Shown one piece after another: positions 6,418-14,354 of a DNA stretch of 16,441 bases. Source of the DNA: CAYYFV01 sp964451705 (GTDB lineage: Bacteria; Patescibacteriota; Gracilibacteria; UBA1369; GCA-2718715); NCBI GenBank assembly GCA_964451705.1, contig CAYVIV010000019.1:1-16441 (forward strand), read 5' to 3'. A program made the position numbers and the translations under genes. Within the stretch, counting starts at the first letter, position 1, and each line of letters starts with the position of its first letter. Under the pieces are notes generated by a model, which searched no databases, had not been told where the DNA came from, and was given only the letters and a program-made list of their open reading frames with translations.

Positions 6418-8397
6418 ATGCAATTTGAATTAAATTCAGAGTTTAGCCCTAAAGGAGACCAGCCAAAAGCGATTGAGCAACTGCTTAAGAAAATTAAGGC
6501 TAAAAAGAAATATACAACTTTACTGGGTGCTACAGGTACTGGTAAAACTTTTACGATTGCGAATCTCATTGCTGGTTTGCAACGACCGACTCTGATTTTG
6601 GCTCACAACAAAACTTTAGCAGCTCAGCTATGTAGTGAATTTCGGGAATTTTTTCCAAATAATGCAGTTAATTACTTTGTTTCCTACTATGACTACTACC
6701 AGCCAGAGGCTTATTTGCCTGCTACGGATACTTATATAGAGAAAGACTCTTCTATTAACGAGGAAATTAATAAATTCCGACATGCTGCTACAGTCAATTT
6801 GCTAACACGAAGAGATGTTATAGTCATTGCCACAGTGAGTTGTATTTATGGCCTAGGTTCTGTGGAGGATTATGAGAATGTAAGCATACAAGTCAAACTT
6901 GGAGAGCGTCGCGTGCGAGATAAGTTTTTAAGACACCTCACAGATATTCAGTATACTAGGTCTCAGTTGGAGTTTAAGCAGGGGATGTTTAATGTTTTGG
7001 GTGATGTTGTCGAGGTTTTTCCTCCCTCTGGTGATAATATTTATAGAATTGAGTTTTTTGGAGATGAAATCGATAAAATTTCTGAATATGATAGCTTTAC
7101 AGGCGAAATACTTTTTGAACACAAATCTATTAATATTTTCCCAGCCAAGCACGATGTAACTACAGAAGAGAAGATTAAGGCAGCTGTCGATAATATTCGC
7201 TTAGATTTAGATTTGCGAGTTAAGCAGTTAGAATCGATTGGTAAACACTTAGAAGCCCAAAGGCTTAAGATTAAGACAGAGTACGATATAGAAATGCTCT
7301 TAGAAACTGGCTATTGCAGTGGTATCGAGAATTATACGCGTTACTTGAATCAGAGAGAACCTGGTGGTCAGCCAGCAACTTTAATTGATTATTTTCCAGA
7401 TGATTTTTTAATGGTAGTCGATGAATCTCATATTACTATACCGCAGTTTGGTGGCATGTACGAGGGCAATCGTTCGCGCAAGAACACATTAGTTGAACAC
7501 GGTTTTAGAATGCCTTCGGCACATGATAACCGTCCATTGAATTTTTCTGAATTCGAGGGGCATATGCACCAAGCTTGTTTTGTTTCTGCGACTCCTGGCA
7601 AATATGAGTTTGCAAATACAGACAAGAAAGATATTGTCGAGCAAATTATCCGCCCGACTGGTCTTGTAGATCCAACTGTGGAGGTACGGCCAGTTAAAGG
7701 TCAAGTAGAAGATGTTTATAAACAGATTTTAGAGGTGACAGCCAAAAAAGAGCGTGCCTTAGTGACAACACTGACTAAGAAATCTGCCGAGGCACTCAGT
7801 GAATATTTAAGTAAAAAGGGCGTCAAGGTCAGATATTTACACTCTGATATCGACACTATCGAAAGAATAGACATTCTAAGAGATTTGCGAGAGGGAGTGT
7901 GCGACGTTGTTGTTGGTATTAACCTGCTTAGAGAAGGATTAGATTTACCAGAGGTATCTTTTATTGGGATTCTCGATGCAGATAAACAAGGTTTTTTGCG
8001 ATCACGTTCGGCTTTATTGCAAACAATTGGTAGAGCGGCTCGTAATGTGAATGGCTTTGTAGTCATGTATGGAGATAGAATCACAGATGCCATGCAACAA
8101 GCTTTAGACGAAACGAACCGCCGCCGCGAAGTACAACAAGCTTATAATCAAGAGCATGGAATCACTCCGCAAACTATTAAAAAAGCTATTAAAGATATTG
8201 CTCAAACAACCCGTAAAGAAGAGCAAAAACGTATCCATAAATATGACGACAAGGAAATTGCTCCAAAAGATCAAAAACGTCTTGTACATGAACTAGAGCT
8301 ACAAATGGATTTAGCTAGTCAGAATCTAGAATTTGAAAAAGCTGGTGACCTTAGAGATGAAGTCGAAATGCTGAAACGTAAATTTAATTTAAAATAA
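6418..8397 (+). CDS. uvrB: Excinuclease ABC subunit B
   Basis: 659 residues, close to the usual 660-680. UvrB is the ATP-dependent damage-verifying subunit of nucleotide excision repair; it is loaded by UvrA and then recruits UvrC. Walker A is GATGTGKT (37-44), followed by the beta-hairpin region with YYDYYQPEAYLP near 93-104. The DEAD-box equivalent DESH is at 335-338. LREGLDLPEVSF and the arginine-finger region QTIGRAARN lie near 500-545. A UVR domain at 620-659 mediates UvrC and UvrA contacts. The ATG start fits the N-terminal family pattern (FSPKGDQPKAI). It is the first gene of a tight operon with lplB (4-bp gap) and lplA, an unusual pairing of repair with lipoate metabolism. All key motifs are intact. 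Confidence 0.98.
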   Translation: MQFELNSEFSPKGDQPKAIEQLLKKIKAKKKYTTLLGATGTGKTFTIANLIAGLQRPTLILAHNKTLAAQLCSEFREFFPNNAVNYFVSYYDYYQPEAYLPATDTYIEKDSSINEEINKFRHAATVNLLTRRDVIVIATVSCIYGLGSVEDYENVSIQVKLGERRVRDKFLRHLTDIQYTRSQLEFKQGMFNVLGDVVEVFPPSGDNIYRIEFFGDEIDKISEYDSFTGEILFEHKSINIFPAKHDVTTEEKIKAAVDNIRLDLDLRVKQLESIGKHLEAQRLKIKTEYDIEMLLETGYCSGIENYTRYLNQREPGGQPATLIDYFPDDFLMVVDESHITIPQFGGMYEGNRSRKNTLVEHGFRMPSAHDNRPLNFSEFEGHMHQACFVSATPGKYEFANTDKKDIVEQIIRPTGLVDPTVEVRPVKGQVEDVYKQILEVTAKKERALVTTLTKKSAEALSEYLSKKGVKVRYLHSDIDTIERIDILRDLREGVCDVVVGINLLREGLDLPEVSFIGILDADKQGFLRSRSALLQTIGRAARNVNGFVVMYGDRITDAMQQALDETNRRREVQQAYNQEHGITPQTIKKAIKDIAQTTRKEEQKRIHKYDDKEIAPKDQKRLVHELELQMDLASQNLEFEKAGDLRDEVEMLKRKFNLK

Positions 8398-8401
8398 ATT
8401 C

Positions 8402-8668
8402 ATGCAAATAGTAACTAAGGTACCTAATGGCAAGCTGCTTAAGATAGATTTGGATTTGCAGGACAGCAAAATTCAGAAAATCAATCTGCGAGGTGATTTT
8501 TTTATGTATCCAGAAGAGGCTATTACTGATTTGGAAGATTTTTTGCTTGGCCAGAGTATAGACAATAATTTAAGCAAGCTTATAGATGATTTTTTGGCTG
8601 AAAAGCAGGTCCAGGTTTATGGCTTTACTGCTCAAGACTTAGAAGATATTTTAATGCAGCAACTATGA
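8402..8668 (+). CDS. lplB: Lipoate-protein ligase accessory subunit (C-terminal-domain type)
   Basis: 88 residues resembling the Lip_prot_lig_C domain, which in E. coli-type LplA is the C-terminal part of one chain and in Thermoplasma is a separate subunit, LplB, needed for lipoate adenylation. Features seen: a basic, strand-rich start (VPNGKLLKIDLDL), the typical IQKINLRGDFFMYPEE stretch (25-40), and a helical end with a G-F-x-x-x-D-L-E motif. It starts 4 bp after the uvrB stop and ends in TGA overlapping the lplA start by ATGA, so the two subunits are probably made by coupled translation. This TGA also shows that UGA is a stop in this organism. Assignment rests on pattern and on position next to lplA. 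Confidence 0.75.
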   Translation: MQIVTKVPNGKLLKIDLDLQDSKIQKINLRGDFFMYPEEAITDLEDFLLGQSIDNNLSKLIDDFLAEKQVQVYGFTAQDLEDILMQQL

Positions 8669-9420
8669 GACTAGAGTTTTTAAATACTGGTTTTAACTCG
8701 GCAGCTTATAATATGGCCCTAGACGATGTTTTGATTAAGCGTGTAGCTGCCACAAAGACACCTGTCTTGCGTTTTTACGGTTTTAAGCCTACTGCATGTA
8801 CCATAGGGTACTTTCAGTCGCTTAGAGACGAAATTGATCTGCAGAAAGCTGCAGAAATGCAAATTGACTGTGTACGCAGACACACAGGTGGAGGGGCTGT
8901 TATGCACGATCAAAATCAATTTACCTACTCCTTGATTGTCCCAGAAGAGCTGGTCTCTAAAAATATTTTAGAATCTTACAAGCAGCTCGCACAAGGACTC
9001 ATAGATGGATGCCAGGCGCTTGGACTCAATGTAGAATTTGCACCTTTAAACGATATAATTTTAGATGCACGTAAAATTTCTGGGAACGCTCAAACACGTC
9101 GGCAAAATGTAGTCTTACAACACGGCACTTTGCTACTAGATGTCGATGTAGATACTATGTTTATGCTTTTAAAGGTTCCAGATGAAAAAATGAAGGATAA
9201 ATTAATTAAAAGTGTCAAAAAACGTGTGATTGGTATTAATTCAGAGTTGGAAACAACTATGGATTTTGAAACTGCGGCTGAACATTTTTTAGAATTCTTC
9301 TTAAAAGCCTTCCAAATATCAGGTCTAAGCTATCTGAATTTAGATTCGGCTTTAAATACACAAATCCAAGAATGCATGCAGTCAAAATATGCCGATGATG
9401 CGTGGAACTTAAAGCTTTAA
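8665..9420 (+). CDS. lplA: Lipoate-protein ligase catalytic subunit (LplA type)
   Basis: 251 residues, a cofactor transferase of the biotin/lipoyl ligase superfamily. RRHTGGGAVMHD (71-82) and KISGNAQ (137-143, with the conserved Lys) are the lipoyl-AMP binding motifs; HGTLLLDVD (153-161) is also typical. It would activate free lipoate with ATP and transfer it to the lysine of lipoyl domains (E2 subunits, GcvH). The length matches the catalytic domain alone, in agreement with a separate LplB encoded directly upstream. Octanoyltransferases such as LipM share the fold, but the KxSGxAQ motif and the lplB neighbour favour a ligase. ATG start overlaps the lplB stop; no Shine-Dalgarno. No lipoyl synthase is visible, which suggests scavenging. 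Confidence 0.87.
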   Translation: MRLEFLNTGFNSAAYNMALDDVLIKRVAATKTPVLRFYGFKPTACTIGYFQSLRDEIDLQKAAEMQIDCVRRHTGGGAVMHDQNQFTYSLIVPEELVSKNILESYKQLAQGLIDGCQALGLNVEFAPLNDIILDARKISGNAQTRRQNVVLQHGTLLLDVDVDTMFMLLKVPDEKMKDKLIKSVKKRVIGINSELETTMDFETAAEHFLEFFLKAFQISGLSYLNLDSALNTQIQECMQSKYADDAWNLKL

Positions 9421-9449
9421 CTAGTGAACCGTATAATAAAATAGTTCTT

Positions 9450-9501
9450 TTGACAAGATGAAAAACTTGTTGTATTGACATATTAGATTTAAGTTTAGAG
9501 T
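9450..9501 (+). promoter_or_regulatory. Possible promoter region of the DUF378 gene
   Basis: Two perfect -35 boxes TTGACA occur at 9450-9455 and 9475-9480. The first is followed 17 bp later by TATTGA (9473-9478), the second 15 bp later by TAGAGT (9496-9501). Neither -10 is strong. The 99-bp gap after lplA supports an independent start. Confidence 0.35.
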
Positions 9502-9519
9502 GTCTTTAACCCAAGATTC

Positions 9520-9726
9520 ATGGACATGAAACATAACTGGCTATACAATGTCGCCTTTGTTCTTACTGTAGTAGGAGGACTTAACTGGGGACTTGTTGGC
9601 TTTTTCGATTTTGATCTAGTACAGATGCTATTTTCATCTGTAGAAATGCTACCTACTATTGTTTTTGACTTAGTTGGTTTATCTGCTCTATATGTTGCAG
9701 TAGCTCATTTAACGTGTGAGTGCTAA
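9520..9726 (+). CDS. DUF378 small membrane protein
   Basis: 68 residues, matching the DUF378 (YuzA-like) family of small inner-membrane proteins of unknown function. The signature GGLNWGLVGFFDFDLV (19-34) is clear. Two membrane segments are expected, at about 8-28 and 42-63. A second ATG two codons later (MKHNWLY) is an equally good start and matches the usual family N-terminus. It sits between lplA and the dihydrolipoamide dehydrogenase gene, but its own likely promoter and strong terminator suggest a separate unit. TAA stop lies inside a small hairpin. Confidence 0.9.
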   Translation: MDMKHNWLYNVAFVLTVVGGLNWGLVGFFDFDLVQMLFSSVEMLPTIVFDLVGLSALYVAVAHLTCEC

Positions 9727-9735
9727 TTTTTAGCA
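9721..9735 (+). terminator. Small hairpin over the DUF378 stop codon
   Basis: TGCTAA-TTT-TTAGCA is a perfect 6-bp inverted repeat that includes the stop codon. It precedes the main terminator by about 20 bp and may aid termination or mRNA stability. Confidence 0.35.
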
Positions 9736-9753
9736 AATTTGATAAAATGCATA

Positions 9754-9787
9754 AACCTCTATAGCTTTAATATAGAGGTTTTTTTTT
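9754..9787 (+). terminator. Rho-independent terminator after the DUF378 gene
   Basis: Stem AACCTCTATA/TATAGAGGTT with a 7-base loop is followed by a run of T (9779-9787). It separates this gene from the dehydrogenase gene. TGCATAAA occurs directly on both sides (9748-9755, 9787-9794). Confidence 0.9.
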
Positions 9788-9832
9788 GCATAAAATTCGC
9801 TACAATACAGTGGCAAAGTAAATAAAAATTTT

Positions 9833-11203
9833 ATGGATTATGATGTAATAGTAATTGGAGCAGGTCCTGGTGGGGTTGAAACTGCGAGAATTCTTGGACG
9901 TAACAAGCAAAAAGTCGCCTTGGTTGACTATAGAGAAATTGGAGGCACCTGCTTAAATAGAGGCTGTATACCTGCCAAAACAATGTTGTACTGTGCAGAC
10001 CTATTTAGAGGTGCTCAATCTTTACTCGAATATGGGATTGATATTCATGGCACACAACCGAGTTTAGATTTTGAAAAAATGATTTCCAAGCGTAGCGAGA
10101 TAATGACTAAAATTCGCGCAGGTTATACAAGAATCACTAAAAATGATGGAGTAGATTTTATTGAAGGCTTTGCAAACTTTCTTGATGCAAATACTGTAGA
10201 GGTAGCTGGCAAGCAATATACTGCAGGCAAGTTTGTTTTGGCTACTGGCGCCAATGCTTTAACTTTTCCAGGATTTGTAAAAGAGGACCCTAGGTTTTTA
10301 ATTGCGGATAATATTTTTGAATTAAAACAAATGCCAGAAAGTATTTTAATAGTTGGGGCTGGTCCGGTGGGAGTTGAGTTTGCAAGTTTTTTTAATGCCT
10401 TTGGTGTGCAGGTAACCATTCTTGATGCTGCAGAGTCTTTTTTAAATTTTTATGACAGCGACCTTGGCAAAACTTTAATAGCAGAATTTAATAAGCAAGG
10501 TATTCAAACTTATACCCAAACTTTGCTTGAAGAAATTGATAGTAGTGACCCTAGTATTTTAAAAGCCAAACTATCTAATGGCCAGACCATTCAAGTCCAA
10601 AATGTGCTTAGTGCCATTGGATTACTACCAGATTTGGACTATACAAAGGCCTTGGACTTAGAAGCAGAAAAAAGACGACTACTAGTGAATGAAAACTATC
10701 AAACAAAACATGCACATATCTATGCGATTGGCGATGTTATTGGCCTCTCAGGTTCTGCCTATGGAGCCGAGCGCGAGGGCTTGTTTGTAGCCCACCATAT
10801 TTTGGGTGAGTATGCAGATTATTATAAAGTTCCATATGAGCATTTTCCAGACCCAGTCTTTACTTACCCAGAGATAGCTACGGTTGGTTATAGTTGCGAA
10901 CAACTAGATGAGTTGGGAGTAGACTACACTACAGCAAAATCTTTTTATTTAGCTAATCCAAAAGCCTTTTTAGCTGGAAAAACTCAGGGTTTTTGCAAGA
11001 TAATTGCCGATAGCAAAACTGGAGAATTACTGGGAGCACATATTATTGGCCTACACGCTACAGAGATAGTTCACATGCTTACTATTCCAGTTATGCAAAG
11101 AATGAAAATTTCTGACTTGCGTAGAATGGTCTATGGTCATCCAGTAGCGATGGAAGTGGTAAAAGATGCCGTTGTTGAATGTTATAAAAAAATGAGCTCT
11201 TAA
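9833..11203 (+). CDS. lpdA: Dihydrolipoamide dehydrogenase (E3)
   Basis: 456 residues, a class I flavin disulfide reductase. The FAD-binding motif GAGPGG is at 9-14, the redox disulfide is C40-L-N-R-G-C45 followed by IPAK, and the NAD motif is GAGPVG at 175-180. The second FAD contact YAIGDV lies near 293-298. The C-terminal dimerisation domain keeps the catalytic pair His436 and Glu441 in GHPVAME, although the usual HAHPT is altered. The four-residue spacing of the disulfide favours E3 over mercuric or glutathione reductases less clearly than context does: lplB-lplA lie just upstream. It would reoxidise dihydrolipoyl groups on E2 or GcvP/GcvH systems, none of which is in the window. A TACAAT at 9801-9806 may be its -10. 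ATG start, no Shine-Dalgarno. Confidence 0.92.
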   Translation: MDYDVIVIGAGPGGVETARILGRNKQKVALVDYREIGGTCLNRGCIPAKTMLYCADLFRGAQSLLEYGIDIHGTQPSLDFEKMISKRSEIMTKIRAGYTRITKNDGVDFIEGFANFLDANTVEVAGKQYTAGKFVLATGANALTFPGFVKEDPRFLIADNIFELKQMPESILIVGAGPVGVEFASFFNAFGVQVTILDAAESFLNFYDSDLGKTLIAEFNKQGIQTYTQTLLEEIDSSDPSILKAKLSNGQTIQVQNVLSAIGLLPDLDYTKALDLEAEKRRLLVNENYQTKHAHIYAIGDVIGLSGSAYGAEREGLFVAHHILGEYADYYKVPYEHFPDPVFTYPEIATVGYSCEQLDELGVDYTTAKSFYLANPKAFLAGKTQGFCKIIADSKTGELLGAHIIGLHATEIVHMLTIPVMQRMKISDLRRMVYGHPVAMEVVKDAVVECYKKMSS

Positions 11204-11261
11204 TTGCTAATTGTTAATTCCTAGAGCGGCTTGCTTGCAAACAAGTTGTGAATTTATAGCG

Positions 11262-13313
11262 CTAGTTGAATAATATTCTGGACTGTAGTCCTTTCTTAAT
11301 TTGCCTGCCCCAGTTGGTTTCTTCTATTCTTGGGTCTAATAAGAACATTTCTTGAATATTGTTCTCTAGCAAATGGTCTACCAGATGGTTGAAATTATTA
11401 CTACTATGCGGGATTGTATACTCTATAAAAGAATTAAAGCTTTCTTTTTCTTTAAATCTAAAGAAGAAGTGGCTCATAGTGCCAATTGGTAATTTAGTCA
11501 AAATAACTTTTTTAACTTGGCTCAGATCTGGGTGGAATTTCAGTAGAAAATGATGGGTACAAAGCAAAATTTTGGGAGTAGAGCTGCAATCATTCATGTT
11601 AGCAATTATTTTACCCTTGGAGCCACTCATATTTTGAGCTAAAAGCTGAATGCCTAATTTTTGAAAATCTAAACATAAGGTTTCAAATACGCTGCGAATG
11701 TTATCGTTAGATGGGCATATTACCAAGGCTGTCTCTTGAGTGTCTTTAAGTGCCTGCCAGAGTGTTTCTGAGAGTGCTGTGGGGTATTGTGGGGACTTCA
11801 TGTCGCAGTCTATGAACTCTTGGTAAACCTCAAATGTATCTGTGTCGGATTTGCTATCTATAAACTTGAGATCTGCTTTGTCGAAGAATTCTATAATTGC
11901 ACTTTGGTTAATATCGAGATCTTGGCTAATAGCCTTGAAGATTGCTGGTTGATCTTTAAATAACATTAGTTGAATGTAGCCGGTTTGACTCAGGAGTTTG
12001 AATTTGTCGATTAAGGCTTTTTGTTGACTGTTTAAATCTAGTTTTTTTATTTCACTAATAAAATCTGTAAACTCTCGTTTAGTTAAAGTGAATTTATCTA
12101 GTGGGCCAATATAATTTTGACCATGGGGAATATTTAGCTCAGACTCCAAAAATTTGCCAAGGTGATAAAAAATAAAGCTGAGTTTATCTGTATTCTCTGG
12201 ATTATTGCTACTTTCAAACTTTTCTGGACGAATTGTAACTTCGTTAAATTTTAGCCAGCTTTCTAGTAAATAAGGGCTTTTGAGAATTTCCACTTGGATA
12301 TCAGCTGGTAACTCTGCTTCTTTTTGATAAGTAAGCAGCGTTTCAAAGCTACAGATATAGTCCTGAGTGGTAAACTCTTGAAAGTGAGTTTGGCAGAATG
12401 TGCTAATGAGTCCAAATTCATCAGATCTAAAGTTGACATTGTCTATATGAAGAGGTTGATTTGCCTCTAATTTCGATAGAATTCTGAGTAAACTATAGTA
12501 GTTTGCATTAGGGTCTTTGATATTATCGATAACTGTTTGGGTGTTTATGTAATAGTTCGGGTTTTTGATTTCTATTAGGTTTTTTGTGAGTTTTATTTTA
12601 CGTACTAAATTTGGATCTACTGCAAGAATTTTACTATTTGGATTTGCTGAGTTGCTACTGGATTGTGGATCCCCTTGCCCCCCAGCCTGCGTACCTGGGA
12701 TTTGTTGAGTGCTGTCGTTAAGTTCTTGAAAGCAAAATTGAAATAGCTCAAGGTAGGCTTTGGCATTTTTATCTTGATTGATTTCAGATAACTGTAGCAA
12801 ATTTGCTTTTTGAGACTCTTGTAAATTGCTAAGTTTAGTTTGAATAACTTGAAACAACTCTATATTTGCTAAAACATCGTTGATTGCTCGGTGAGAGGGG
12901 AGTTCTTTGGTGTTGAATTGTTTGCAGAGAGTTTCTAAGGAAAAGCTTTCTATGTTGTCAAAAACCATGTGGCTAAGCGGCATGGTATCTAGGGCTGCCC
13001 CGGGTAGCTGGATGCCCTTGGCTTTAAGGAAATTTATGTCGAAGTTAATGTTATGCCCCATGATTGGCAAGTCTCCACAAAAACTTATGAGTTCGTCTTT
13101 AAGACTTTCCAGGCTCGGAGCATCGGCGACATCTTGCGATGTAATGCCCGTTAGATTTTGAATTAAGCTTGGGATTGGCTCTTGGTAGTTAACAAAATGA
13201 TGGAATTTGTCTATAGTTGCATTGCTGTCAAATTTTATGGCAGCTATCTCTAAAATTTCGTTTGCTTCGGGATCAAATCCTGTAGTTTCGATGTCTAAAC
13301 ATATAATTTGCAT
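11262..13313 (-). CDS. DnaQ-type 3'-5' exonuclease fused to a degenerate DinG-like helicase region
   Basis: 683 residues from ATG 13313; an upstream GTG at 13349 overlaps a likely -10 and is rejected. Residues 1-160 form a DEDDh exonuclease with all catalytic residues: D7 and E9 (LDIETTG), D92 (HNINFD), H141 and D146 (HRAINDV). A low-complexity Gln/Gly/Ser/Asn linker spans 203-228. The rest aligns by eye with the DinG/XPD-type helicase of Firmicutes DnaQ-DinG proteins, but the motors are lost. No Walker A (GKT) exists, and ILKSPYLLES (343-352) sits where a DEAH box should be. The C-terminal lobe is still traceable: LVICPSNDNIRSVFETL (530-546), ILLCTHHFL (582-590), KVILTKLP (602-609), LLDPRIEETNWG (658-669). 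The QGxGRLIR motif is replaced. The usual length is about 900. I infer an exonuclease with a structural DNA-binding tail. Confidence 0.8.
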   Translation of the reverse strand: MQIICLDIETTGFDPEANEILEIAAIKFDSNATIDKFHHFVNYQEPIPSLIQNLTGITSQDVADAPSLESLKDELISFCGDLPIMGHNINFDINFLKAKGIQLPGAALDTMPLSHMVFDNIESFSLETLCKQFNTKELPSHRAINDVLANIELFQVIQTKLSNLQESQKANLLQLSEINQDKNAKAYLELFQFCFQELNDSTQQIPGTQAGGQGDPQSSSNSANPNSKILAVDPNLVRKIKLTKNLIEIKNPNYYINTQTVIDNIKDPNANYYSLLRILSKLEANQPLHIDNVNFRSDEFGLISTFCQTHFQEFTTQDYICSFETLLTYQKEAELPADIQVEILKSPYLLESWLKFNEVTIRPEKFESSNNPENTDKLSFIFYHLGKFLESELNIPHGQNYIGPLDKFTLTKREFTDFISEIKKLDLNSQQKALIDKFKLLSQTGYIQLMLFKDQPAIFKAISQDLDINQSAIIEFFDKADLKFIDSKSDTDTFEVYQEFIDCDMKSPQYPTALSETLWQALKDTQETALVICPSNDNIRSVFETLCLDFQKLGIQLLAQNMSGSKGKIIANMNDCSSTPKILLCTHHFLLKFHPDLSQVKKVILTKLPIGTMSHFFFRFKEKESFNSFIEYTIPHSSNNFNHLVDHLLENNIQEMFLLDPRIEETNWGRQIKKGLQSRILFN

Positions 13314-13347
13314 AATTGAGTGTGTTTCTTTAGTTTTTAACTGTTTC

Positions 13348-13353
13348 ACTATA
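13348..13353 (-). promoter_or_regulatory. Probable -10 element of the exonuclease-fusion gene
   Basis: TATAGT on the minus strand (13353-13348), about 35 bp before ATG 13313. No strong -35 is seen. It overlaps the GTG that a longest-frame reading would use as start. Confidence 0.35.
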
Positions 13354-13595
13354 ACAAATCGACTTTAAATAACTAGTAATTTTTTTGTCTACTGCTGAAT
13401 TTTCAACTGTAGTTATTAAGATTTCAAGAAAAATTTGCTTAATTGATTCTTTAGGGAAATGAGTTTAAGACAGCTTAGGTTGTAGTTTGCAAGAGAAAAG
13501 TTCAAAGTATCTATATATCTGTTTTAAATAATTTGATAAAATCAGGCCTTAGTTGTATGCAAATTTTTAAAATAGGATTAAAATAAATTTAACTT

Positions 13596-14354
13596 ATGAA
13601 CAATTTAGATGCAGTTTCTAACGATCTGGAATCTTTAAAACACCCTGGCTGGGCAAAGGAATATGTGCAAGTCTTAGAGTGTATTATTGGTTACTCTGAG
13701 CTAATTCTTTCGAATTCTAATGATGATTTCTTAGCGTTTGATGTTGTTAGAGGTGGGCAGGTGGCTCAGGTACTTTTGAGAAATTTAGATTTTACTGATT
13801 CAGCTGAAGATAAAACTTCGAATAGAGTTTTGGCATTTATCTTTTTAAAGTACTATGAAGATCAAGGTTTGTTAGACAGATGTTCAGATAGTTGGGGTGT
13901 GGATGCCTTGGGTACAGACTTTGCTGATTTGAATATCTTTGATATTCATAAACCTTATCCTTTGGAAGGCTTACAGCAATATTTGTCTTGTTTTAAGGCT
14001 GTTAACCTTGAATCATCAAAGCTTCTTTTTAATGACCTGGCTGGTGTTATGGATAGGCAGGCCTTGGATGTTATGCTTAAATTAGAAGAGGTTCAAGCCT
14101 TACATAAACGTAGAATCCTATCAATGATAACGATTTCGAACCTTACTAGTTACTTGTTTATTGAGTTTTTAGTTTCAGAGTATACATCTGATTTTTCTAT
14201 GCAGTTAGTTTGTTTTTTAGGTTTTAGTACTGTTTTTACACTCCTTTTAAATCGCATTGATCATGCGTATTACGAAGTCAAGGCAGAAGAAAATCTAGCC
14301 GAGCTTGATGCAGAGGACTTGAAAAAGCAGGAAGCTGCTAACCCCGATCTTTAG
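13596..14354 (+). CDS. Hypothetical protein with two C-terminal membrane segments
   Basis: I do not recognise this 252-residue protein. Residues 1-170 look soluble, acidic and helical, without catalytic motifs. Two hydrophobic stretches at about 174-193 and 200-218 are probable membrane helices joined by a short loop. An acidic helical tail follows (residues 226-252, rich in Glu, Asp and Ala). With hairpin topology, both the large N-terminal domain and the tail would be on the same side, probably the cytoplasm; a tail-anchored scaffold or partner is possible but unproven. ATG start; an AGGA lies too far upstream to be a useful ribosome site. The gene converges on rsmA, with stop codons overlapping by 4 bp. 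The 5' gap to the divergent exonuclease gene is about 280 bp and AT-rich, with no other gene visible. Confidence 0.75.
   Translation: MNNLDAVSNDLESLKHPGWAKEYVQVLECIIGYSELILSNSNDDFLAFDVVRGGQVAQVLLRNLDFTDSAEDKTSNRVLAFIFLKYYEDQGLLDRCSDSWGVDALGTDFADLNIFDIHKPYPLEGLQQYLSCFKAVNLESSKLLFNDLAGVMDRQALDVMLKLEEVQALHKRRILSMITISNLTSYLFIEFLVSEYTSDFSMQLVCFLGFSTVFTLLLNRIDHAYYEVKAEENLAELDAEDLKKQEAANPDL

Noticed and set aside
7716..8093. 125-codon open frame antisense to uvrB
   Set aside because: It lies wholly within a well-matched uvrB gene and resembles no protein family.
8666..8668. UGA recoded as glycine, as in some candidate phyla
   Set aside because: TGA ends lplB at the expected family length and overlaps the lplA start. 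No gene in the window needs UGA read as an amino acid.
11204..11261. Terminator between lpdA and the convergent exonuclease gene
   Set aside because: Only short imperfect complementarity (CTTG/CAAG) is present, without a T run. Not strong enough to annotate.
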